Origin: JAKQIM01 sp964633225
Lineage (GTDB): Bacteria; Chloroflexota; Anaerolineae; Anaerolineales; UBA4823
NCBI GenBank assembly: GCA_964633225.1
Contig: CAZWFQ010000009.1
Coordinates: 6,297-70,296 of the forward strand
Length of the DNA: 64,000 bases
Direction of reading: 5' to 3'
The notes below the pieces were generated by a model. It did not search any database, was not told where the DNA came from, and was given only the letters and a program-made list of their open reading frames with translations. Below are positions 37,064 to 45,925 of the stretch, one piece after another. Position 1 is the stretch's first letter, and each line of letters opens with the position of its first letter. The position numbers were made by a program, and so were the translations under genes.

Positions 37064-39529
37064 CTACCGCCCAACGAACGGCACAAAGATTCGGGTGTCA
37101 ATCACCACATCCCAGGCTTGCACGCTTGTTCCAGCCCTGTTCGTCACAGCCACCCTCACCGTGTGCAAACCAGGCTCAAGCCAGGTTACACTGAACACAT
37201 CGCTTAACCCACCTGTCCGTGTGATGACGGTTTCGCCATCCACCTGCCAGGTATACGTCAACGGCTGGGTGGCAGTGGGCTGAACCGTAGCCACAAAATC
37301 ATAACTGGCCCCAACCAGGCCGTGCTCAGGCCCAGCCGGGGTGATTTGGGGCAAGATACCGATTTCTACCCGCTGCTGGGTATCCACAAAACCTGTTGCA
37401 TTCTCCACCTCAAGCGAGATCGTATAAACCCCCGGCTCTTGCCAGGTGAAGTGGGTGGTGTCGCTCAGACCGCCCGTATGCGTCACCATTTCTTGGCCAT
37501 CCACAAGCCATGTGTAGGTGACTGGCTGTGCCACCCCGCTTGGGCCGATCTGGGCCGTAAAGGTATATACTTCTCCTGCCAGCCCGCTAGCAATCCCATC
37601 CATCTGCACGGCTTCCAGTGGAGCGTAAACCGGCCAGGAATGCACCGCGGTGAAGCTGGCGTTTGTATTGCTGGCAGTCACGGTCACCACTGCCGTCCCC
37701 GGCTCAGACCACAGAAAATCAACCGTATCACTCACCCCAGCCGTGTGGACTACCGTATCGTGCCCAGTGGCTTGCCATTTATACTGAACAGGCAGGGATG
37801 CATCCAACGGAGCAACAGCCGCCGTCAGGGTAGCCGTTACGCCAACCATCCCCAGTTCAGGGCCGCTCAGCACCGTCCCAGTCAGCGGCTGAATCACATC
37901 AACCGTAATAACCTCACTCAGAGAGCCGCCCGGGTTAGTTGCCGTCACCGTGATCACCTGCGTGCCGGGTTCTGCCCAAGTATATTGGACGCTGCGCGTG
38001 GTACCGCCGGTCTGCGTGATCGGTTCCTGGCCGCTGGCCTGCCAGGTGAAAGTGATCGGCTGCAAGACGCTCGCCGGCAAAGCCTTAGCGGTATACGTCA
38101 AAGCTTGCCCCACGCGACCGCTCTGCGGTCCGGTCAGGCTTAGATCACTGAGATAGTAGTTATTGGCCACCCTGACCACAAAACCGGTTGCTGTTACATC
38201 AAGCACTTCAACCGAGATATTGTTCGCCTCATCAACAAATTTCTCGCCCACGCGCCACATGGCGCCCTCATCACCAGTATTCCCATTGCCGTCAATATCC
38301 ACCACGTGTGCAGGTTCTCCTAAATACACATTCACTTTATGGATCACCACAGCGGTACCGGGCAGCCAGTTATCATACCCTGTAGCCGCGCTATCCTGGC
38401 GCGCCTCGACAGTATAGAAATTACTGGTTGAACCTTTGATCGGGATGACCACTTCCAGGTAATTGGTGGTTTGCGGCCTTCCAAGACGCTCCAATGTCAC
38501 CACGCGCATCGCCCCGGGGTTAACCGTCATCCGCGTGGCACTGTCAATCCACCCCAACATATCCTTATGATAGGCAATGGTATGCTGGCCAAGCGTGCCA
38601 TAGATGGGGTGAGAACCGCCGCGGCTTTCATTACTCCACAAATCGCTCATTACATCCCACTGGTTGTCGTAGACTTGACCATAATCGCCCGAGGAATGCG
38701 GCAGGCCAAACCCATGCCCGGTCTCGTGGGCGATCACGCCGATGTTCTCATAACCCCATGGCGGCTCCCAGGTCATACGCCATTCCTGGCCTATACCATC
38801 CAGCTCCAGGTACATACTTCCACCCCAGGCACAGCAATCCAAGACGTCGTTGAACATCAGGTTGATGCCGCCATCACGATAATTCCGGAAGTTCACGTCG
38901 GCATCCGCCACCGCTGTGCAATCGCTGGCGGCCGCGCCCCAATCCAGGTTGCCGCCGGGCAAGTAATGGTCGCGCGGGAAGGGCAGGGTGTACCAGCCAA
39001 CCGCACTGCTGCCGTTCAGGTTAACCAGGTTGAAGGATACCTCGCGCCAGAAATGATCAATACCCGGATAAGCACTAGAATACATTCCCGTGAAAAAGGC
39101 AAGATCCTTGGGCTCTGATGCCACATCGCTGAACTTGCACATAATCGAAATCCAGGGCTTAGAGCCAATGACCGACTCGGTGTGCGCATCTTGGTTCAAC
39201 CCAATTTGATCGACATCGAAGCTGACCCCATCCAGCGAATTCACAGACCCCCACACCACCACGCTTTGCCGGTTCAAAGCCAGCGCTCCCCCTTCGGGCC
39301 ATGCCGATGGGCTAATATTGAGGGGCAGCGTTTGCCCATCCGCAAGGGTTATGAAATAACGCTCCAGGCTGATACCCGTTCCAGGCTCTCCATCCCCCCA
39401 AATGATGCTAAAAATACCTTGCAGTGCTTCCCGCGAAGGTTGTTCTGCCTGCGCCGCCAATGCCCCGCCCTGAGCAGCAAAGGCCACAATAATCATGATC
39501 GTCAATAGCTTCCACAATTTGCGCAGCAT
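37064..39529 (-). CDS. Secreted M6-like zinc metalloprotease with four PKD-like repeats
   Basis: The 821-residue protein has a signal peptide (about 1-25) and a metalloprotease domain with HETGHGFGLPH (His268, Glu269, His272, His278), resembling M6/immune-inhibitor-A and related metzincin-like proteases. Four PKD/Ig-type repeats follow (about 475-810), each with a TYTW/FTW...TGG...W.EPG pattern. The extreme C-terminus is IFVPFVGR. It is likely exported and may bind or degrade extracellular protein. The ATG at 39529 has GGAG 8 nt upstream, and the signal peptide starts right after it. The exact peptidase family needs a profile search. Confidence 0.8.
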   Translation of the reverse strand: MLRKLWKLLTIMIIVAFAAQGGALAAQAEQPSREALQGIFSIIWGDGEPGTGISLERYFITLADGQTLPLNISPSAWPEGGALALNRQSVVVWGSVNSLDGVSFDVDQIGLNQDAHTESVIGSKPWISIMCKFSDVASEPKDLAFFTGMYSSAYPGIDHFWREVSFNLVNLNGSSAVGWYTLPFPRDHYLPGGNLDWGAAASDCTAVADADVNFRNYRDGGINLMFNDVLDCCAWGGSMYLELDGIGQEWRMTWEPPWGYENIGVIAHETGHGFGLPHSSGDYGQVYDNQWDVMSDLWSNESRGGSHPIYGTLGQHTIAYHKDMLGWIDSATRMTVNPGAMRVVTLERLGRPQTTNYLEVVIPIKGSTSNFYTVEARQDSAATGYDNWLPGTAVVIHKVNVYLGEPAHVVDIDGNGNTGDEGAMWRVGEKFVDEANNISVEVLDVTATGFVVRVANNYYLSDLSLTGPQSGRVGQALTYTAKALPASVLQPITFTWQASGQEPITQTGGTTRSVQYTWAEPGTQVITVTATNPGGSLSEVITVDVIQPLTGTVLSGPELGMVGVTATLTAAVAPLDASLPVQYKWQATGHDTVVHTAGVSDTVDFLWSEPGTAVVTVTASNTNASFTAVHSWPVYAPLEAVQMDGIASGLAGEVYTFTAQIGPSGVAQPVTYTWLVDGQEMVTHTGGLSDTTHFTWQEPGVYTISLEVENATGFVDTQQRVEIGILPQITPAGPEHGLVGASYDFVATVQPTATQPLTYTWQVDGETVITRTGGLSDVFSVTWLEPGLHTVRVAVTNRAGTSVQAWDVVIDTRIFVPFVGR

Positions 39530-39549
39530 ATCAAAGTCTCCTCTTTGCT

Positions 39550-40320
39550 TCAAGATTTCCATCCAATCATCATCTCTAATTGGATACGGCTCATAAAGGT
39601 CAATGGCTGCCCGGCATGCTCAGCAGCGTCCAACGCCTGGTGAATGCGCTGGATACCCGCTGCGTAAGCAGCGTCGCTCAACAAGGCCAACTGCGAGGCA
39701 GCATGTTTTTGTAAAAAGGGATCATCCAGCACGGTGCGTCCTTCTTTGAGATCATAGATGGTTTCTACCGGGCGCAGTTGCACCTGCACAAAGCCCGCCT
39801 GTTCCATCCAGGCACCCACGGCCGACCAGGCCGGGAAACGCTGCAAGTCTGTTTCATACGTACCATCAAAGTAATCATAAATGTACCAATCCTCACATTT
39901 GCCGTGCGGATCCATCCCGATCACCGCCAACGCGCCACCCGGGCTCAGCATACGCCAGGCCTCATGAATAAAGGCAGCTTTATCGCCAAAATGATGAATG
40001 GCATTGACGCAGAACAAAAGCTCAAACAGCCCCCCAAATGGCAGCGCCTCTGCCTGGCCATGCACCAGGTGCATGATCTCAGGGCGTTGAGCCGCCTGGG
40101 CAAGCATTCCGCTCGAGCGGTCCAGCCCAAAACACACATAACCTGCCCGCGCCAGGCCTGCCAGCCAGTGGCCCGTCCCGCAGCCCACATCCAAGACGCT
40201 CCGGGCCTGGGTCTCTTCAGCCAATCCCCTTAACACAGCCCCGGTCTGCCGCTGCCCGTCTGAAACAAAGCGCCGATTATAAGTCGGCGCGATTGTATTG
40301 TAATTCAATGCTTTTGTCAT
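39550..40320 (-). CDS. Class I SAM-dependent methyltransferase
   Basis: The 256-residue protein has motif I VLDVGCGTGHWLAGLA near 43-58, the acidic residue after strand 2 (CFGLDRSSGML), AEALPFGG and LFCVNAIHHF (motif II-like), and LSPGGALAVIG (motif III), as in UbiE/Methyltransf_11 proteins. The substrate is unknown. A perfect TATAAT lies only 9 nt before the ATG with no ribosome site, so the mRNA may be leaderless; a GTG at 40347 would place the -10 inside the gene. It is separated from the VIT-VWA gene by a strong terminator. Confidence 0.82.
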   Translation of the reverse strand: MTKALNYNTIAPTYNRRFVSDGQRQTGAVLRGLAEETQARSVLDVGCGTGHWLAGLARAGYVCFGLDRSSGMLAQAAQRPEIMHLVHGQAEALPFGGLFELLFCVNAIHHFGDKAAFIHEAWRMLSPGGALAVIGMDPHGKCEDWYIYDYFDGTYETDLQRFPAWSAVGAWMEQAGFVQVQLRPVETIYDLKEGRTVLDDPFLQKHAASQLALLSDAAYAAGIQRIHQALDAAEHAGQPLTFMSRIQLEMMIGWKS

Positions 40321-40329
40321 GATATTGCT

Positions 40330-40335
40330 ATTATA
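40330..40335 (-). promoter_or_regulatory. -10 box 9 nt before the methyltransferase start
   Basis: Perfect TATAAT on the minus strand, then nine bases, then the ATG at 40320. It gives a near-leaderless transcript. It lies downstream of the terminator of the previous gene, as expected for an independent promoter. Confidence 0.55.
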
Positions 40336-40420
40336 TCGCACTGCCACGTTCTATTGTAACAGCCACGCGCAGCTCTCCATCACTTAATAAACACCGCTCC
40401 CATCAATTCTGTGACAGAGA

Positions 40421-40467
40421 ATAAAAACGGGCGTGATGTACGGCTTTCCCGATGCATCACGCCCGTT
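40421..40467 (-). terminator. Rho-independent terminator after the VIT-VWA gene
   Basis: Arms 40426-40438 and 40455-40467 pair perfectly over 13 bp (AACGGGCGTGATG and its complement) around a 16-nt loop. On the minus strand the stem is followed by TTTTTATT. It lies 22 bp past the stop. Confidence 0.85.
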
Positions 40468-40488
40468 CTATGTGACCATTCTTTGCCC

Positions 40489-42885
40489 CTACGAACATCT
40501 CTTTCGGAAGATCACCGCTCCTGCCAGCGGCAGCAGAGCCAGCAGCCCGGCACCGCAAGGCGCAGCCGGTTGAATGCTATCGGCACCCCCGCCGGCATCT
40601 GACGTGGGCGCTAAGGTTGGTTCTAAGTCTGGCCCAGCGACCGGCTCTAGCGTAGGCGTGGCAGCCGGCGGTTGTGGGCTGGGGATTACGATCGGAACGG
40701 TGGCCCCTCCCTCCGCTACCACTTCGTAAGCCTGGTTCTCCCACAACACGATCACCCGTTGGCCCAGGGCAAAAGCCCCTGCAATATCTGGGCTGGCTGC
40801 GGATAATGCGAAGTAATCATCAGACAAGAAGCTCACCTTGATCGTCTGCATGGTGTCGGGGTCAAAGGTCGTATCCATCCACACGCCATCAGAGAGCACG
40901 AAAGTGCGCGCCCCCACAATTTTGACCACCTCTGCCACCGTATCGATTAAGGGGGCAATATGCTCAGCCCCGGCCAGGGCGCCCTGATCAGCGGCTTTTC
41001 CCACCGCCCCAGCTCCCGAAACAGCCGTGGGAGGCATATTCATTTGCGCATCATATGCTTCTTGGGCAATGCGATCCTGCCCGCTGGAGCTGAGCGCTTC
41101 GCCGGCATCTTCAGTTACCAAGTAAGAAGTATACGGCGTCACGATTCCATAACGAATGCTCAGGCGCACGATCTGATCAATCGTCTCTTGGTTGGGGCCG
41201 TGCAAGCGGATCTGATTCAACAGGTGCCCGACCTTGCGGGTGGCCCACAGGCGCGGGATGGCAGACATCTGGTCGCTAAAGGCTGACTGCTCGGCAAGGA
41301 ACTGCCCCGGGTAAGTGAAAGTGCGTACTTCGCCGTTGAATTCTCCGGTCAAGGTCACATCGGTCGAGCCGCCCTGGCGATAGCGCCCCACAGCAATGAT
41401 CTGCGAGCCTGCGAACAGGTCAGGCAGGGGGTTCGGATACAGATCATAGGCTGAAATACCCTCGAAGTCCAATGCCAGGTTGGTCAAGACCGGCGTGCTG
41501 ACCCTGGCGTAAAATCCCGAAACGATCTCATCCAACGGATCTCCCGGCAGCACATAAGAACTGGTGCCATGATGCCCCTGGGCCAACGAATCGAGCAAGT
41601 AGGTGTCCACGTCATACCCCACGCCAAATACGAACAAGCGCAGGTTCTCTGGGGCGTTGGCATCCAGGTTATTCAAGATTGCGGCGCTGTCTGTTTCTCC
41701 TTGGGTCGGCAGCCCATCCGTCAAGAAGATCACGTAGGTGGCACGTTCAGGATCCACAATGGCTGCCGCTTCTAGCAGGGCCCGGTTGATATCGGTACTG
41801 CCCTCGGCCCACAGGCTGTTCACCCAGGGCAGGGCCTCGTTGGCTTCTGAGGCTGGTCTCAAACCCTCGGCATACATCTCGATGCCGGTGCTGAAGGTGA
41901 TAATGTTAAAACGGTCGTCGGAATTCAAATGCTGGAGGATATAACGCAGGGCTTCTTGAGCCTGGGTGAACTTCTCACCCTCCATGCTGCCTGAGCGGTC
42001 TAAGACCAGGATCACATCCTTGGGGATGATGGCCTCTGCAGCCTGGACACGCGGCGCCAACAAGACGAGAAAGAAGCCGTCTGGGTCTGTGGGGTCGGTG
42101 ACATCGCGATAACTCAGAACATGAAAAGCTTCTGTCTCGCCGAGCGAATAGTAGAGCGAAAAGTCGCTCTCGGGCAGCACACGATTGGCCTCATACCCGG
42201 CGGTGACGTGCGTGTCACTCTCTCGACTGATCCCAATATCGTGGCTCGGCGAATAGACCGCCCGGATGGGTACATTCGACTGCACATCGACGCTGATGGT
42301 GACACTGTCCAGCGGCCGGGCAGAAAACTTTTCAGTGCTGAGCGGGTATACGTAGCGCACCAGGCCGTTTTCTGCCGCCAGGGCCTGGCTGTACTCCAGC
42401 TCTATGCGCCGTTCAGCCTGCGGGGCGATGGGAAAAACGCGCGCTTGCAGTGCACCCCGCCCGGCATACTCTAACAGGGCCGGATCGCGCATACTGCTGA
42501 CGATCTGCTCATAAGTTTGACGGGCCTCCTCAGCACTTAGAACCTGCCCTTCCACTGGCTGACCATCTACCCACAGGGTAAAGCCCGAGACGGCCGCGTC
42601 GACCGGAATAGGGAAGATATAAGTCCCCTCGATCTGCCAGTCATTTGGGTTATAGAAAACCTGGTCTACGTGTGTGATCGCCACCTGGTCTACGATCGTG
42701 ACCGTCACATGGTGGTAGCGCACCACCAACTGCTCCATGGGCAGGGGGATGGGTGGGCAGTGGCCGGGGTCACAAATGGGCGGGTCAGGGACAATAATGC
42801 CATCGGCAAAAACGGTCAGCGGAAAGGCAAAAGCTGCCACCAGGGCCAATCCAACTGCCAGGAACAAGTAAAGTTTCAGTTTCAT
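40489..42885 (-). CDS. VIT + von Willebrand A domain surface protein
   Basis: The 798-residue protein has a signal peptide (about 1-27), a VIT domain (about 45-180, with IEGTYIFPIPVDAAVSGF), and a VWA domain (about 288-460) with an intact MIDAS DRSGSM (Asp296, Ser298, Ser300). A linker rich in Pro/Thr follows, then a tail of PCGAG, a hydrophobic run and RKRCS. The order resembles inter-alpha-trypsin-inhibitor heavy chains and bacterial sortase-target VIT-VWA proteins. It is likely exported and held at the surface by its tail. The ATG at 42885 has GGAGG 6 nt upstream. Confidence 0.87.
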   Translation of the reverse strand: MKLKLYLFLAVGLALVAAFAFPLTVFADGIIVPDPPICDPGHCPPIPLPMEQLVVRYHHVTVTIVDQVAITHVDQVFYNPNDWQIEGTYIFPIPVDAAVSGFTLWVDGQPVEGQVLSAEEARQTYEQIVSSMRDPALLEYAGRGALQARVFPIAPQAERRIELEYSQALAAENGLVRYVYPLSTEKFSARPLDSVTISVDVQSNVPIRAVYSPSHDIGISRESDTHVTAGYEANRVLPESDFSLYYSLGETEAFHVLSYRDVTDPTDPDGFFLVLLAPRVQAAEAIIPKDVILVLDRSGSMEGEKFTQAQEALRYILQHLNSDDRFNIITFSTGIEMYAEGLRPASEANEALPWVNSLWAEGSTDINRALLEAAAIVDPERATYVIFLTDGLPTQGETDSAAILNNLDANAPENLRLFVFGVGYDVDTYLLDSLAQGHHGTSSYVLPGDPLDEIVSGFYARVSTPVLTNLALDFEGISAYDLYPNPLPDLFAGSQIIAVGRYRQGGSTDVTLTGEFNGEVRTFTYPGQFLAEQSAFSDQMSAIPRLWATRKVGHLLNQIRLHGPNQETIDQIVRLSIRYGIVTPYTSYLVTEDAGEALSSSGQDRIAQEAYDAQMNMPPTAVSGAGAVGKAADQGALAGAEHIAPLIDTVAEVVKIVGARTFVLSDGVWMDTTFDPDTMQTIKVSFLSDDYFALSAASPDIAGAFALGQRVIVLWENQAYEVVAEGGATVPIVIPSPQPPAATPTLEPVAGPDLEPTLAPTSDAGGGADSIQPAAPCGAGLLALLPLAGAVIFRKRCS

Positions 42886-42973
42886 TGCGCGCCTCCATGG
42901 GTTAAATCGGATCAATTGGTGTCGTTATCAAAAAGACGCCCTGTAAACGCTTAAAGTTCCAATTTCTGCCTCA

Positions 42974-42982
42974 TGGTATAAT
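42974..42982 (+). promoter_or_regulatory. Extended -10 promoter 7 nt before prfA (leaderless candidate)
   Basis: TGGTATAAT is a perfect extended -10. Seven C residues separate it from the ATG at 42990, leaving no room for a Shine-Dalgarno. Transcription probably starts at or beside the initiator A. Confidence 0.65.
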
Positions 42983-42989
42983 CCCCCCC

Positions 42990-44081
42990 ATGCTCGATAA
43001 ATTACTTGCCATAGAACAACATTACGAAAAACTCAATCAGCAGCTCTTGGAAGTGGGTGATGACTACCAACACGCGGCTGAGTTGAATAAAGAACGCATT
43101 GATCTAGAACCCTTGATCGAGAAGGCGCGCCAATACCGCCAGGCCCTCGATCACATTGAAGAAGCGCGCGCCATCCTGGATAGCGATGATAACGATATGC
43201 GCATGCTGGCTGAGGCTGAGATCCTCGACCTGGAACCGCTGATCGAAAAACTGGAAGGCGAGATCAAGTCTTTGCTCTTGCCCAAAGACCCGCGCGATGA
43301 CCGCAATGTGATCATGGAAATACGCGCTGGTGCCGGAGGCGATGAAGCTGCGATCTTTGCGGCTGACCTTTTCCGCGTCTATACCCATTATGCTGAAGCC
43401 CGCCGCTGGGCAATTGACGTGCTTTCTTCCAGCGACATCGGCATTGGTGGATACAAAGAGATCATCTTCATGGTCAAAGGACGCGGCGCCTATTCGCGGC
43501 TGAAATACGAATCGGGCGTCCATCGTGTCCAGCGCGTCCCAGTGACCGAATCATCGGGCCGCATCCACACCTCAACCGCCACCGTGGCTGTGTTGGCGGA
43601 GGTAGAGGATGTTGAGATCGACATTCCCGAAGCAGATATCCGCGTGGATGTCTTCCGCTCATCGGGGGCTGGCGGGCAGAATGTGCAGAAGAATGCCACA
43701 GCCGTCCGCATTACGCACTTGCCCACCGGCATGGTGGTTGCCTGCCAGGATGAACGCTCACAGCTCCAGAACCGCATGCGCGCCATGAGCATTTTACGGG
43801 CCCGCCTGTACGAGATCGAAGAAGAGAAACGCCGCTCTGAAATTGAAGAGAACCGCCGCTCTCAGGTGGGCAGCGGCGAGCGTTCTGAAAAGATCCGCAC
43901 CTACAATTATCCCCAATCACGGGTCACTGACCACCGCATCAACCGCTCTACCTACAACCTGGCTGGTTTTATGAATGGCAGCCAGTTGGATGAGTTCATT
44001 GATGAACTGGGGACTCGCGATGAAGCAGACCGCTTATCGGCTGTAGTCGAATCTGGCGCTGACGAAGACGACGAAGAATAA
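42990..44081 (+). CDS. prfA: Peptide chain release factor 1
   Basis: The 363-residue protein has the codon-recognition tripeptide PVT at 184-186 (RF1-type PxT, reading UAA and UAG) and the catalytic GGQ at 228-230 (GAGGQNVQKNATAVRITH). The N-terminal coiled-coil domain and full length match RF1 and exclude RF2 (SPF). It releases finished peptides from the ribosome. Its partner methyltransferase gene prmC follows 57 bp later. The gene is divergent from the VIT-VWA gene. It has no ribosome site; see the adjacent -10 box. Confidence 0.95.
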   Translation: MLDKLLAIEQHYEKLNQQLLEVGDDYQHAAELNKERIDLEPLIEKARQYRQALDHIEEARAILDSDDNDMRMLAEAEILDLEPLIEKLEGEIKSLLLPKDPRDDRNVIMEIRAGAGGDEAAIFAADLFRVYTHYAEARRWAIDVLSSSDIGIGGYKEIIFMVKGRGAYSRLKYESGVHRVQRVPVTESSGRIHTSTATVAVLAEVEDVEIDIPEADIRVDVFRSSGAGGQNVQKNATAVRITHLPTGMVVACQDERSQLQNRMRAMSILRARLYEIEEEKRRSEIEENRRSQVGSGERSEKIRTYNYPQSRVTDHRINRSTYNLAGFMNGSQLDEFIDELGTRDEADRLSAVVESGADEDDEE

Positions 44082-44111
44082 TCGTTGTTCGCGAAACAGC
44101 AAAATCAATGG

Positions 44112-44129
44112 AGCCCCCCTCTGGGGGCT
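44112..44129 (+). terminator. GC-rich hairpin between prfA and prmC
   Basis: AGCCCCC (44112-44118) pairs with GGGGGCT (44123-44129) around a CTCT loop. It ends 9 nt before the prmC ATG and has only a short T stretch after it. The G-run in the right arm is the only purine-rich block near the start, so it may regulate prmC translation or act as an attenuator. Confidence 0.5.
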
Positions 44130-44138
44130 TAAATCTTT

Positions 44139-45347
44139 ATGCCTTCTCTATTCATGCTCTCGGATGCACTAGCCAGGCTGTCAACCAGCCTGCGGCCGCA
44201 CACTGAAACGCCTGCCCTGGATGCCCAGGTGCTGCTGGCCCACCTGCTCGGGCGGACGCGCACCTGGATCATGGCCCACCCCGAAACAATTTTAACAGAA
44301 GAACAAACGGCCTGCCTGGCTACCCTGGCAACCCGCCTGCAATCTGGCGAGCCCCTGCCCTACGTGCTGGAGCATTGGGAATTTTACGGGCTGGATTTCA
44401 GCCTGACCCGCGATGTGCTCATACCCCGCCCCGAAACCGAGCTGCTGGTTGAGCGCGCCATTGCCTGGCTGCTCCGCCATCCAACCCGGCGCGCCGCCCT
44501 GGATGTGGGCACAGGCTCTGGCTGCATTGCCATCTCGCTGGCAGTGCAGATCGCAGATTTGCAGCTTGAGGCTACCGACCTCTCGCCTGCCGCGCTGGAT
44601 GTGGCCCGCCGCAACGCGCAGAAACATGGGGTGGACGGGCGCATCACCTTCTGCCAGGCCGATCTATTCCCCTCTTCAACTCCGGCGCCAACCGGGCTGC
44701 CGGCCTTTGACTTGCTGTGTGCCAACCTGCCGTACATCCCCACGCAAGCACTGCACCATTTGCCCATTTATGGCCGTGAGCCCTCCCTGGCCCTGGACGG
44801 CGGCCCCGATGGGTTAACCCTGCTCCGCCGCCTGTTGGCTCAAGCGCCCCAGCATGTACGGCCTGAGGGCCTGCTGCTGCTTGAGATCGAAGCATCGCAA
44901 GGGGCGGCTGTGCACCAACTGGCCCAAGACGCATTTCCGAAGGCCAGAACACAAATCCTGCGCGACCTGGCAGGCAAAGACCGGGTCATCGAGGTTGATA
45001 TGACAGAATCTTCTCCCATTGTCCATCTGTGTGAACGCAGTGCCTGGCAGGCGGCCCAACCCCAGGGCCAATACCGCCCGGCGGCCTTTGCCCAAGAGGG
45101 CTTCATCCACTGCTCGCTGCCCGAACAAGTGATCGCGGTAGCAAACCGCTACTACCACGGCATGCAAAACATGGTCTTATTGTGGATCGATCCCCAACGG
45201 CTGAAAGCTGCCCTGCGGTGGGAAGAATCGGGGCACGGTATATTCCCCCACATCTACGGCCCGCTGAATAACGATGCTGTAACGGCTGTGACCGATTTTC
45301 CCCCTGAAGCCGACGGCACATTCTGCACCTACAAGCTGCCCGGTTAA
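44139..45347 (+). CDS. prmC: PrmC release-factor glutamine methyltransferase fused to DUF952
   Basis: Residues 1-287 are PrmC/HemK: an N-terminal helical bundle, IPRPETE (95-101), SAM motif LDVGTGSGCIAI (121-132) and the catalytic loop as NLPY (196-199) instead of the usual NPPY. It methylates the GGQ glutamine of RF1 and RF2. Residues 288-402 (MTESSPIVHLCERSAW, EGFIHCS, HIYGPLN) match a complete DUF952 domain, normally a separate protein of about 110 residues. The frame is continuous. Residue 288 is an ATG (45000) with GAGG 5 nt upstream, so DUF952 might also be made alone. It follows prfA. Confidence 0.85.
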   Translation: MPSLFMLSDALARLSTSLRPHTETPALDAQVLLAHLLGRTRTWIMAHPETILTEEQTACLATLATRLQSGEPLPYVLEHWEFYGLDFSLTRDVLIPRPETELLVERAIAWLLRHPTRRAALDVGTGSGCIAISLAVQIADLQLEATDLSPAALDVARRNAQKHGVDGRITFCQADLFPSSTPAPTGLPAFDLLCANLPYIPTQALHHLPIYGREPSLALDGGPDGLTLLRRLLAQAPQHVRPEGLLLLEIEASQGAAVHQLAQDAFPKARTQILRDLAGKDRVIEVDMTESSPIVHLCERSAWQAAQPQGQYRPAAFAQEGFIHCSLPEQVIAVANRYYHGMQNMVLLWIDPQRLKAALRWEESGHGIFPHIYGPLNNDAVTAVTDFPPEADGTFCTYKLPG

Positions 45348-45363
45348 TCCTCCCAAAGCAGCA

Positions 45364-45381
45364 GGCCTGCCCTGGCAGGCC
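45364..45381 (+). terminator. Palindrome after prmC
   Basis: GGCCTGCC (45364-45371) and GGCAGGCC (45374-45381) form a compact hairpin 16 bp after the prmC stop. There is no U-run, so a terminator role is only possible. Confidence 0.35.
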
Positions 45382-45435
45382 AATTACAATCACCCGAAAG
45401 TCATTCCCCTCGCAGACGCCTTTGTTCGCAAGCCA

Positions 45436-45444
45436 TGATACAAT
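45436..45444 (+). promoter_or_regulatory. Extended -10 candidate for the small membrane protein
   Basis: TGATACAAT has the TGn extension and a one-mismatch -10. It lies about 91 nt before the ATG at 45536. Confidence 0.4.
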
Positions 45445-45535
45445 TAAATGAGAATTCGGGATTGTGAAAAAGCGGCTCTTTCTGACAGCCCTCATTCCGA
45501 GCTTGTGGAAAATTGTTCATGGAAGGTGAAAGCGC

Positions 45536-45919
45536 ATGAGATTTGCCCATATATCCAATCGTTTGCTTGCCAAACTACTCCTTTTAACAGCCGGGCTGCT
45601 GATCCTGGCTGCCGCCGCCGCGTTGCCGGTACGCGCCGATGGTGGAGGCCCAATCTTTACAGCCACCATCACCCCAACCCTTACGCTTATTCCGCTGCCC
45701 ACCAATACGCCCCAGCCCAATGCAGGGCAAGAACCTTACATCGGACCGGATACCGGCCAAACCATGCTGATCCCAACAGAAATTCCTTTACCCGATGCCG
45801 CCGCCAATGCCCAACCCGCCCAGGGGAAAACTTCCAGCCTGGCCCTGCTGGCCCTGGCGGCAGTGATCATTATCCCCATCCTCTTTGTGGCATACATCTT
45901 CTTGCGCCGCCGGCGCTAA
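45536..45919 (+). CDS. Small exported membrane protein, unknown function
   Basis: The 127-residue protein has a signal peptide or first membrane helix (about 12-33, ending PVRADGG), a Thr/Pro-rich stretch (about 40-95) and a C-terminal helix (about 100-122) followed by RRRR. The C-terminal helix with a basic end resembles an anchor that leaves the linker outside. No known domain is seen. AAGG sits upstream of the ATG. It may be a small surface or sorting-type protein. Confidence 0.6.
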   Translation: MRFAHISNRLLAKLLLLTAGLLILAAAAALPVRADGGGPIFTATITPTLTLIPLPTNTPQPNAGQEPYIGPDTGQTMLIPTEIPLPDAAANAQPAQGKTSSLALLALAAVIIIPILFVAYIFLRRRR

Positions 45920-45925
45920 AGCGCA

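Noticed and set aside
44139..45347. PrmC-DUF952 as two genes joined by a sequencing error
   Set aside because: No frame shift is needed and the linker is short and natural. It still deserves confirmation in relatives, so it is kept as a fusion.
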